A DNA stretch of 64,000 bases from Ifrita kowaldi. Lineage: Eukaryota; Chordata; Aves; Passeriformes; Cinclosomatidae. Numbering within the stretch: position 1 is the first letter of the stretch; each line of letters begins with the position of its first letter. Below the pieces are notes generated by a model. The model made no database searches and was not told the DNA's origin. It saw nothing but the letters and a program-made list of their open reading frames with translations. Positions 14,221 through 25,500 of the stretch are shown piece by piece. The DNA is taken from NCBI GenBank assembly GCA_013398055.1, contig VZRS01004062.1, positions 186,001 to 250,000 on the forward strand. The letters are read 5' to 3'. The position numbers and the translations under genes are program-made.

Positions 14221-14356
14221 CTATCTCAGCTCATCAGACAGAACTTCTTCAACCAATTTGCATCAACATTTAAGAACATACCAGAATTCCCCAATGTTTT
14301 TAGCTTTTCGGGGAGCTATCTAATAAACAATATTATAACCGTAATTGAGATTAAAT

Positions 14357-14637
14357 ACTGACCAAAACCCCCACTTCCTCTCTCCCTGTGCTGTTGTGGG
14401 AAGGAGGGAGGGGTTAGGGGAAAAAATAAAGTGGTTTTAAGGACTTATTTTATTTCTCATTATCCTGCTCTGAGTTTGTAAGTAATAAATTCACTTAATA
14501 TCTTTGAGTTGATACTGTCCTTACCTCAGCTCATGAACCCTTAATTACATTTTCTTTCCTCTGTCCAGTTGTGGAGGGGAGTGAGCAAGAGGCTTTCATG
14601 GGTGCTGGACATTTGGCCAGCATCAAACCTTGGCAGT
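14357..14637 (+). mobile_element. avian ERV (ERVL-type) LTR fragment, R-U5 part
   Basis: Matches, by memory of the consensus, the downstream half of the LTR family seen at 9.0 kb. It has 'actgaccaaaacccccac', then a purine-rich G stretch, then 'ttatttctcattatcctgct' and 'agtaataaattcact' with an AATAAA polyadenylation signal near 14480-14490. It ends with the U5 block 'ttttctttcctctgtccag' and 'gctggacatttggccagcat', where 'cacctggcatccagcc' would be typical. U3 is missing, and no viral coding sequence is attached. Confidence 0.7.
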
Positions 14638-14640
14638 AGG

Positions 14641-14666
14641 CCATTTTATGGTTCTATGACTCTAGC
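14641..14666 (+). repeat. CR1-type tail scrap
   Basis: The segment 'ttttatggttctatgactct' is the kind of sequence that ends CR1 elements. It follows directly after the LTR fragment without the rest of a CR1. It may be the displaced tail of another CR1 truncated by the LTR-related rearrangement. Confidence 0.45.
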
Positions 14667-15654
14667 AGCAATTTAAAAATCATAAGAAATTCCACAACAG
14701 ATGATGAGATCTCATGAGAGGTATACTTAGGCAAAACAGGCAGTCATTTCAAATCTCATTCTTTTCCAAAGAAGGACCTAAAAGAAGTTGTGAAGCAAAT
14801 CAAAGAGTGGGCAAATACTTGGATTGGACTACTCAGAAAGTGGGAAATAATTACAGTAGCAGCATGTAAAACTGATTCTCTTCCCACAGAAGTTTATGCA
14901 AGATTCTATCCAAAATCAACTTTAAATTAAAAAAAATCGATGTGAACCTTCTTTACCTGATTCCTGCACAAATTCCCTGTAACACCACTGGGATCATCTT
15001 TCTCTGCCCTGCTGCAGGTAGCTAGAATGATTTCGGTAGCTCAGCTTTCCAATTAGGATTGTGATTAGGCTTGTAGTAACCAGACCTGACCAGAAATGTT
15101 TCATTAGCACATTGTTAATTCTCCATTGATGTTTTCACATGAAAAAGAGAAAACTGACATTGACAAAAAGTCATATTTCAAAGTTGGGTAAAAAAGTCAC
15201 CCTGAAATAGCAAAATTCCCTGTAAAAGAAAAGCATAGCTGTAACAGTGAGCAATAACATATACCAAAACACCCTGCTCATTTGTGGGTCTTTTTAATCT
15301 CCTTTTTAATGCTTTCTTCTTTTTTTCTTTTAAGAACAATACATATAGTGATTTCTATACCTGTTGCATTTCATTTGGAAAAGTTGTTTTGTTTCTCTGT
15401 ATTTACAGAGAGCCAAACATCCATTCAAATTCAAATCTTGGCACAACTTATTATCAACTAGCAAATGCATATTGTACTGCATCTCTCAATAGACAGACTT
15501 TTCAGTGTCAATTCAAAGTAGAGACTGTGGCATTTCCTTACTGAAACCCTAACGGGAAAAATCTTTTCTTTATATGCCTCTGTAACAGCTGCAGCAACAG
15601 CCGTGGTAAGGACATGCATTCATTCATACGCCACCTTCAAAACTTTGAGGTTTC

Positions 15655-15688
15655 AATTGTTCAGAAGCTTCACAGCTTCTGAACAATT
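15655..15688. repeat. perfect 15-bp inverted repeat (hairpin)
   Basis: The left arm aattgttcagaagct (15655-15669) and right arm agcttctgaacaatt (15674-15688) are exact reverse complements separated by the 4-nt loop TCAC. Pairing stops immediately outside the arms (C opposite C). No surrounding gene or transposon explains it. Confidence 0.9.
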
Positions 15689-16512
15689 CTTGTTCTTTTT
15701 CTTGTGTTGGGATTAATCTGTGGAGACTATCTCTGTGGACAAAAAGCAATCTCATCTTGAAATCCAGTGGATACCACAACAAAAAGGGTAAACAAACAAA
15801 TGAATTGAAAATAGAATAAAGAGAGGAAAAGATACAAACTTCTGGAGCTAAATCCAGCATTACACCAAAGGACTGAGAGTTTCAACATGAAATAGATCGA
15901 CACAGTGAAACAGAGGTTGCTTTTTTTAGCAATGCCCTCCCCTTTTCAGGTTGAATATAGGTTCTGGAAAATAAACCCCTCTTCCTATTTTGCTTCCTAG
16001 TCTTTTTCTTCTACATTGTCCAGTTAGCCTTTAAATCAAAAGCAGGTCAGGCCTATATATAACAAACTATGTCTCAAGACATAATGAACATGTACTCAAA
16101 GTATACATACACAGTTTTCTCATAGTATTGGAAAATATAAATAAGGGCTAAGAACAAAATATATGGCCAGATGTTCAAATTGAATAACACCTATACCTCC
16201 ACCAAATCCAATATGAAACAAGATGGAGAACTGGTCTGTTTTCTCAGGGTTCGGTAGAAACAGAAGGTAGGAGTAGTGAGAGGAATCCACTACAGCAGTT
16301 ACTATGACTACATCTGATACCCATTGAATAACCAGCATCAAATCAGTGTTTTCCTGCTAGTAATTTACTAACAAGCTCCCACAAAAAACCTGTTTCATTG
16401 AGGCTGTGATAAGCCATGGGTATCAGGAGACAGCATTACTGAGAGGAACTAGACAAACTACATCTCAGTTATGGATGTTGTGTACAATATTACATAGCTC
16501 TTAATATTTTCT

Positions 16513-16604
16513 CTTGTTAAAAAAACAAAAAAATATCCCCAAATACCCCAAAACCCAAACTCATAAGCAAACCCAGCCACCCCCAAACAACAAAAACAGG
16601 AACA
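16513..16604. repeat. A/C-rich low-complexity region
   Basis: The plus strand is nearly all A and C with short CCCC and AAAA runs. No periodic unit longer than a few bases is evident. Confidence 0.7.
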
Positions 16605-19600
16605 CATTATTTGTTCTAGTGCAAAAGCATCCAAAGTTTCAAGAATTACCAAAGTCCTGTCCTATCTTTGTCTGGTATCCTCATTTGAGGAAGATGCCAC
16701 ACCATCTCCTTTGGATGCAAATAGCTTCTTGAGTTTTTTCATTTTCTGCAGTGAAAATCTTAATCAGCAGGGTTAGAAAGCGCAACTAACCCGGGGGACT
16801 CACATACAACCTTTCTCAGGCTTGTAACCGAATTTCCAGATGTAAATTGTGGGGGTAAAAGCCTTCTTTGACTTGCTTGGAAAGCTGAGCAAATTGCTCA
16901 GAGTGCGAGCTTCATTTGGAAGTCAGTAGCCTGTGTAAGAACACAGTGGCCATGACTTTGTACAGCTACTGAATATGTCAATGTACAAAACTGAGACTAT
17001 GAAGTTCAAAACTAATGCCTTTTACCCGCCACACTTCTGCCTAATATGGATATTCTAGACTATTAACTTCTTTTTATGGCATGCTTCAAATAATACTGTA
17101 AAAATGGTCCCAGGCATTCCTGTTTTCATGCAAACTTTGTCAAATTTGTCTTCTAAACGAATTAAAGGGCTGTTGATAGTAAAATGGCCACTATTAAAGC
17201 ACTTTGATACCCTTCTAAACTGAATATTTACTTATTTGACAGAGACAAAGGTAGGAAAACAAACATTACCCTTACAAAAGATGACACGCCGATTACACAT
17301 GGAGACACATGATTAGAACCCAGGTATTCTGTTGTTCAGTGTTTTGCTCATAACCAAAAGTCCCCCGTATCACTCTCCATGATCCACTACATTTTTAGTA
17401 TAATGTAATCATCCCAAAGTACTCATACAATTAGAGACTTTTAACTTCATTATTACTGATGGAATTTGGACTAATTAATAATTCCCAAAAGAACACTTAG
17501 CATAATCTACATTTTGACAATAGAGCATGGAAATTAAAAGAACAAATGTATGCACATTTCCAGCTGCCTTTGAATTATGATGATGACATTAATAATTTGT
17601 TATATTCATTGCTCAGCATTTATGGAAACTGCTCATTGAGCAAGATAAACATAATTAAAATTAATGAAACCTAAAGAATACACAGAGGATCAGAAGTCAA
17701 TGTCAATTGTACTCACTACTTACAGACAACTCTGAAGTTGAAGGTTTGCATTTGAGTTTTATGTGATTGCTGGTTGACTGGTGTATGATTAATTGCCAGA
17801 TTTCTTATTTGACTGCTGCTGAAATTCTAGTAAGAGGTTACCAAAATGAAAGCAATTATTTATGAAACAATTCAGTGGTAACTTTCACATGTAGTCCCAA
17901 GTAGTTCTTGGAGTGATGGAACTTATAAAACTTTAATATCTTGCAATGACATTCTCCTGACCATTTTGACTGTGTGTTTCACTTTTAGTTAAAAGCAGAA
18001 GAGTTGGCATATATCTAATACATGATCATTTTAGCTGTATGTTTATTATGTGGTGTCTGTCTAAAATCAGCTTTTGGTCCCTGTCTTAGATACTTTAAAG
18101 GTTTCTAAATCACATTCTGTAACTTCAATAAATTCTTTGGATGGGCTTTGAGTTCCAAGCTTAGAGAAATAAGCTTTAAGCTTGTGCCTTGCCAGTAGCT
18201 GGGAAGTAGAAGGTTGTCATCCAAGAGTGCATCCCTGTAATGTTTCCTCAGGCTATAATACATATCATAGGGCTTTGGCTTCACTTGAATTAATTTTTTT
18301 CAAGGACAGGCTTGTCAGGTGCTATGGAAACCTTATACTGTTTACAGGCAAGGCTTATACTTACGAAAAATGTTAGTTGCAAACAATGCACCATACGATT
18401 TAAACAGAATTATGCAGCAGAACTATGTCAAATCACTTTAACTGAAGATATAGTCCAAATTCATCCTTAGAGGCAAGGAACTGGGGCTACTGGAGTTTCA
18501 CTACCTAGTTTGACCGTCCTTTGCTTTACAGATACCTACTGTCTGGAGAAGCAATTGAGCTGTTACCTAAAACACGTCAGTGAACAGAAGAAATATTTGG
18601 CTGATGTGAAATGGTTTACCTCTCTCCTCTTTTTTAGCTATGTTGTCCTTAACTAACATCTGGATACAGGTGAACAGGGTTCTACAGAACCCAGGAAGTG
18701 TTTAACTGTACATTTGTTCCGCCCAAAGTATGTCCAGGTAACTTTTCAGTTTGTATGAAGAGTTATGGCTACTCATTGATCTTTCAGGGGGTGTCACCCA
18801 GCCGACCTATGTTGCTTTATGCCACATTATGAGCTTTTACTATGATATTTTGTTCATTCAAACCTTTTGTTGCAACTTCAAAGAGCTAATGACGTTGCAA
18901 TAAAGAGACAATATATTTGCAATTTTAACTGCCAACAGAGACTTCTAAAATAATGGCTCTTGGCTAGTTTTCATCTTGTTTCACACTCAAACTTCTGGTT
19001 TCTTCATATGAAATAACAGAAGAAAAATTAAATATTTTTTCCCTCAACTGACGTTAGCAACCAAGCAGCACGCTAAGAGGGTTACATATCTTGTGTGTTT
19101 TTTGTCTGATAAAACCCACCGAACTGTAGTACACCACATCAGCTGGCAATTTGAGATGATATGCTCGCCCTCCCAAGCCTGTTATTGGTGGTGGAGGTCA
19201 CCAATTCAATGCCACCTTGTCTACTTTGCACTGTTTTCTGGGACAGGCACTTGCTTTTTGGACTCCCTGTGGTCCAAATGCATCACACTGAGCCTAACTC
19301 ATGCCTCAGCTGAGTTAGACTAGCCCTGCATGATGCCAAGCCAACAAGTAATTTCCTATTTTCACCCCTGTGTAGTAGAAACTGCAACTAAAATGGAGAG
19401 TACCGCCACCAGGGACTTTGGAAGTCTAGCTGATCTGGATGTTAGTGATAACATTCTAAATGGAAATAGTTACAAGAGGCTTAAAGTACCACTAACTTCA
19501 ATTTGACATCAACTTGGATTCAGTTCTTATACTGCTTATGAAGAATGCAGAGAGACAGAGAATTTATTTTGAAAGATAAATACACATACATATAGATACA

Positions 19601-21964
19601 TAGAAAAATAACTAACCACTGATAAGCAAAGCTTTGGAAGATAAAAAACTAGGATGCAAAGAAGGAATTATATCACTATAGAAGAGCATGGGTTTTTATG
19701 TCCTGTTTTTCAAAGTTGTCATCTGGGATGTCCTTTTCAGACTGTTTTGTCTCTCCGCAGATATATATATCTGGCAGAATTTTACATAGCTGTGCAAAAG
19801 AACTACAAACTCAGAAAAAGTGACTCCAAAAATAATCCACAAGTGCCTCCAAAAAAAGATTCTCTTCCCATTTAGGAAATGAGTGCATTAAGAATCATTT
19901 AAACTATGGCCTATTATTAAATTCGACTTTCATCTGAAGGGCTTGATTACTCTCGTTGGCAACTTTTGAAATTACAATCCCATGTACATAATTGCATTTG
20001 CAGAAGACTTGCTCTTTTATTTTTGAATACTTCCTTCTCCAAGGCTGAGTACAAATCAAACGTGCTTTTCACCCAAATTCTACTTTTATTTTGTTTTCTT
20101 TTTTTTTTGTGAGTAAGCATGAAACAACAGAGTGTGCAGGTAAATCCAGAAGCTGCACACATAGGCTTCTAAAATTTGGCTCACAAGTACAGGCAAGTAG
20201 CATATATTGATCTACATCAACACTGTACTTCTCTGAGTTGTTAGCTGCTGTTTCTTCCTTGAACTGTCACAGAATTATCACATCAAGCCGTATGAGAAAC
20301 AGACTTACTTATATTGAAGGATGGTTCAAAACCAGCTGACATGCAGTCCTCTGAGACCTGTGATATTCATGGCAAGTATCATTCTCAACATGAATAGAAA
20401 TGTAAGCATAACTTCAATCAACTGTGCACCCAGATGTGCCATAGATTTAATAAAGAGATCACCATAGTCCAAATCACTGAATAAATGGAGGTAATTTCTG
20501 TGATTCTACAGTTCCATACAATCCACTTATTGCTTGCAAATTTATGTAGCCTTGACTTAAATCGTCAATTATTATTTTGCTTAATTGCCCAATGTAAAGG
20601 ACTGTCTTCATCTGGCTACCAGAGCTTTCATAGATAATGCCATGATGTTTTTTCCTAATGAATGGTGAAGCTGTGCCATTCTAGATTTCAGTGAAATGGA
20701 AATTATCTTCGGGAAGCTGCTTTGACTCATTTTCTCAAACCAGTGAAGAGACTAATTGCTCTGTCTTATTAGCTGTATACCTTCACAAATGATTTTGTAA
20801 GCCCTGACATTGACAAGCTTGCTTTTCAAACTGGTTTCGCTACAGTTCTACTCATCCTGTGCAGCATCATCTGCTTCACCACACCTAAAATCCTACAATT
20901 CTGAGTACAGCTACTGACTGATTATAGTTCCTGCTGGAAAAACAAATCAAAACAAAAAATCTTAACAAAAATGAAGCACTGAAAGTCTTCTAGATTCATA
21001 AATACTCAACAAATTTTAAAAGAAAAAAAGAAGTGAATTCTGTCACTGTTTCTCTAACGTTTTTAAATAAAAATAAATACCAGAGAGAAGGCGTGGAGAG
21101 GGGGGAGAGGCAGGGACTGATGAAGAATGAAGATTATGAGTGGGAAGAGAAAGGCAAAAAGAGAAAGAAAAGTTCTGCAGATAAAACTTGAGCCAATGCT
21201 CTCCTTCTTGAGCTGGGGTTCTCTGATCCTCTGCTTGTTTTTAAATGCTTTGTCAGAACCAATATTACTGTGCTTGTTAGAATGGCATTTTGTTTATTAG
21301 TGATTTAGATGTTGTGCCAAAATGCCAACACACACAGAGACAGCAGCGCTCAGGCAGCGTTCTTGACAAAGCCGTCACACATAGATGCTTTTGCTGATGT
21401 TTTACTGTCAATCAATACAATGAATGAGCTAACCATCAACAGTTTCTGGAGCAAGCCTTAATGCATATTAAGACACTTACACAAGTAAAAAGAGGACACT
21501 TAGCTCTGAATTAGGTCATTCACCTTGTTTTCAAAAGTATTTTGGAAAAAAAAAAAGGTAATTTCATTACCTAGAGATGCAGAGGTGCTTGAAACAGAAT
21601 ACCTGCCATTATGAGTGCATGTATAAATTAGGAGTGATCTGCTCTGAAGATGTTACTTATCGAGCCATTAAAAAAATACCTGACTGCTGCCAGAGGCAAT
21701 GCATTACCCACAGCAGAGCTGAATATGGGATTCTGTGGTTTACTAAACTCATTCCATCTAACGCTTCACCCAGTGCAGGCTGCCCCTCAGAACTTACGCC
21801 ACAAAATGTGTGGTTGCTTTGCATGCATGGCATCTCATGCAGCAGGAGAGTGATCAGCAATTTTTGTGATGCTCAGAGCAGAAAAATATGTCAGTGGAGA
21901 GGTATACTTCTGTAACCAAGACACTGGACATTTCCACGGTGTTTTTGCCAAAGGACCCCTAGCT

Positions 21965-22137
21965 GTTTGCCCAAGTCAAGCCTTTTTGCTTGTGATGGAA
22001 ACTGGTGAGTGATTTCTCCCTGTCATGTGTCAGCCCACAAGCCTTTCATTATATTTTCCTCCCATTCTCTGGTTGAGGAGTCGAAACAGAGCAGCTTTGG
22101 TGGACACCTGGCATCCAGCCAGGGTCAACCTATCACA
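21965..22137 (+). mobile_element. avian ERV (ERVL-type) LTR fragment, U5 end
   Basis: Third piece of the LTR family seen at 9.0 and 14.4 kb, on the same strand. It contains 'ccaagtcaagcctttttgc', 'ctggtgagtgatttctccct', 'gcctttcattatattttcct' and the characteristic 3' end 'tggacacctggcatccagcc' followed by 'agggtcaacctatcaca'. The terminal CA at about 22137 is the expected LTR end. The U3 and most of R are absent, as is any internal retroviral sequence. Confidence 0.8.
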
Positions 22138-22437
22138 AGAGTATAAAATTGAAGTTAAAATACTGCTACCGTGCTTTTTTCCTATTAAATTTTGATTTAT
22201 AGGTCAAACAATGAGACCTCTATAGGTGGAAATGGATGACACTACTCAGGACTCAGTCAAATATTAAAAGAAAAATCAGCAAAGACTTCAAAACCTTTCT
22301 TCACATTGGCGTTTCTTTTATTGTGGTTTGGTTTGGTTTGTTTTTTCGCAGAAAAAAATGCTGTTTCCTGTGACAATCCAATACTTCCAAAATGAAAATA
22401 ACTCTTTTGTTTAAGAGCCAAAATCTGACCGGACACA

Positions 22438-22550
22438 GTCCTGAGCAATCTGCTCTAGCTGACGCTGCCTGAATAGAGAAAGTGAGCTGGACTAGATGAT
22501 TTCCAGAGTTCTTTTCCAACCCCAGTGATGCTGTAAGTCTATGAATCTAT
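22438..22550 (+). mobile_element. CR1 LINE, short 3' end
   Basis: The last ~110 bp of a CR1 on the plus strand: 'ctgagcaatctgctctagct', 'gctggactagatgatttcc', 'cttttccaacccc' and a tail of 'gtctatgaatctat'. Strongly truncated, non-coding. Confidence 0.88.
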
Positions 22551-25500
22551 TTTCTATTTTTGCAACAACTGCTGGAGAAGCAATCCAATAAAGTCTACTT
22601 GCACCAGTCTGTCACCACTAGCAAAAGAAGAATGTCATTCGGTCTTGTTTCATGCAGCTAGACTCCATGTTCTTTAAAGAGAAACCAGGAATAATTAGCA
22701 GCATTTAGGCTGCAGGCTACCACACCAATGAGTCTTAAACATAAAACTGTGACAGCAAGAAAAAACAATGTAAGTATCAAAGGATTTGGAGCCCTGATGT
22801 GTCCATATGCAAACTTTAAGAATTAGTTTACAACCTCAACCTTCCTGCTGCAGTTCTCTGTCAAGTTTGAAGGGATTTTTAATTTCTGGGTGTTGTGAAG
22901 TGCTGGGAAGAAATGAAAAACTTTCCAAAACACACAGAATTTTCCTTTGAAGAGGATTATGTTCTCTCTAAATGTTCTCATTTATGAAGGATATTCTTGC
23001 AACTGCTGTTAGCAGAAGGCTGTTTTTTCCTGTTTACTTCCACTTACCCAATGCCAGACCCCATGATGATGCAGGTTCAGCAGTGCCAGGTGAACTGGCT
23101 ATGAAAAAGATATGGTGTAAGATCAGGATGCTATGTGAGAAAATTTGCCTTAGTCAGGCAGTCAACAGAATTTAAAATTTTTCACATAAACCCTTTTTCC
23201 CATCTTTATAAGAAATAAAGGACTTTAAATGCCTTAATTTTTTTAATCTGAATCATGTGATAACAGTGATAAATTCAGTCTCTCCTTAAAAAATATGTAC
23301 TGCAACGGTAAATCCAGAATGTTACCAAGAATTTCTCACTTAACAGTAGAATATATAATGTTCTTTAACTAATGGCTTTTTTCCCCAATTTTATGCTACA
23401 TGCTTATCATTGCAGTATGCAATATCATTACAGTAGTTAACTTCAGAACCAAAACCTATGAATATGAATTAATTCGTATATATTAAGGTTATTAAGAAAT
23501 CAAAAGTTTTTATCATTAATTGATCAATTTAAAAATTATTTAAATGTTAAAGGATACACATTATAAAGTATAATAACTTGAAGAGAGCCATAATTTAAGA
23601 AATAATTCCTATTTTGTGGAAATGAGAAACTAAATGCTCAGGCTAAAATAATATTGCTTGACATAGTTGAGGCTTTTTTTACTCTGATGATACTCACAGG
23701 AGCTGTTTGTTAAAAAGTGAATCTGTATGGATGTGTGTGCATATATGAAAGAGGAATATTGAGTAAAATAATCACTGCCTTGGGAAAGGTATTTGATTAG
23801 TTAACATACAAGCAATTAAAGTAAATAGTTTAAATTATTTCATATTTCTGACTTAAAAGCTAGCATTCGATTAGACTGTCATGGAAACTGTCATATGTGG
23901 TCTGATTAGTACTTAAAAATGACTTGCTTTAAGAATACATAGTCTCTACACAATAAAAAAATCATGGCACCAGAGGAGAGAATTAGAGATAATTATCTCA
24001 TTTTTTGATGAGAGTGAATTGAAGTATTAGGCATTAAATCTTCCTGAAAATAAGTCATGACTACTTGATTTTAAACTCACACAGCTAACATTATTATTAC
24101 TGGCATTCTGTCTCACACTGATTACCCTAATAAAATTACTTACTGCCAAAGTTAATTTCTAGAGGTTCTGCTAAATGACAGCCTTGAATTTTGGCTCATT
24201 TTCGGTTGCCAACTATGCAAAACATATATTTGACCTTTTGCCCTCTCATCACATACCTGTTACAGATATAACACTCTCTCAAAGCACGATTATCTGCCAT
24301 GCACATACTGGCTCTGGAGTCAGTGTGTGATAAAAGGGGCACTGACATGTAAATAGATACTGAAGGAAGGGCAGTCTGCCGGCAGCCAGAGTCAGTCCAC
24401 TCCACTAAAGGTCTTACCAAATCCATGCAAAGTGTTTGGGGCTCAGTCCTAATGTTAATCTTTTAGTAGTGGAAGGCTAAATGGGGAGGGAGACCAAAGA
24501 CAATTGTATGAATCTGAGTTCGGAAGCAGCATCCAGGTGTTGAGTGGTTGGGAATGGCAGGCCTCGGACAGCCCTGGCACTTCTCTCCAGTCTGACACAG
24601 ACAGGCCAGTTAAGAGAATAATTCTCACTCATTCCCAGGCAGCTGCAGAAGGAGAAACTAGCTACACTCGCTCCTGCTAAATACAGTACTGACTGCCACA
24701 GCACAGCTCAGCAGCAGCGTCAGAAAAAAGGGCACTAGGCCCTGAGGAGAGACTGAGTCTTTTGCTATAGTGGTAGCACCAGTGACCCCAGCCCAGGCCA
24801 ATTAAAGCCTAATCTGCTAGGTGGACAAACTCTGGCTTGACTGAGACAGAAGTCCATCTTGTAGGAGGAAACCACACCTAATGTCAGCAGAGACGAGCAT
24901 GGTCACCTCAATGGCACAGCAATGCTCCCAATGAGGACAGCTGCCCAGTGCCACAACCACCTACTGCAGTTGTCCAGGGAGTGAGGAAAGGGGAAAAGGA
25001 GTCTTAGACGGTGATAGGCTTATAGGAACAGGATGAATTCCTTCAAACTAGCATATGTTTATTGACAGACTTCAAGCACAAAATCACACTTCTATGTCGT
25101 GCTCTGCAAAGGTGGGTGCAATTGCCTACTAAGCAGGGAAAAAATAATGCCACAGGGCGTACAAGTGCCAGCACAAGCAACAGGGTAGAATGGCCCAAGC
25201 ACAGCGGGGTGTTGATCAGCAGCGAGACCAGGATACAAAACAGGACTTGCTGGATTTGAAAATTCTCCATTAAACCAATTTCTCCATTGAACATTTTTGT
25301 CTTACAATCAACTCTATCTCAATAATGATATGTCTGAAAAACTCAAAATTTAGCAAGTTCTGTCGCTGCCCTGCTGAGTGAAAATGAAGAATTTCTTTTA
25401 TGTTCTTCCTTAGCTTCACGGTCCGTGGTATTGGCAAATGTGCCTGCCCTCTGTTTTGGGCATATTGAGTCCAATAGAGAACTTCATTATTCGTGTTTCC

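Larger units (their letters stand above)
14667..21964. other. non-coding stretch, no gene recognised
   Basis: AT-rich DNA without recognisable genes or dated repeats. It includes a perfect hairpin at 15655-15688 and an A/C-rich low-complexity run at 16513-16604. Stretches near 17560-17720 and 21240-21480 have the complex, non-repetitive look of conserved non-coding elements, but conservation cannot be judged from one sequence. Confidence 0.5.

Noticed and set aside
13993..14361. 122-codon open frame
   Set aside because: It lies across a diverged CR1 3' end and its flank. It is not the CR1 ORF2 frame over most of its length.
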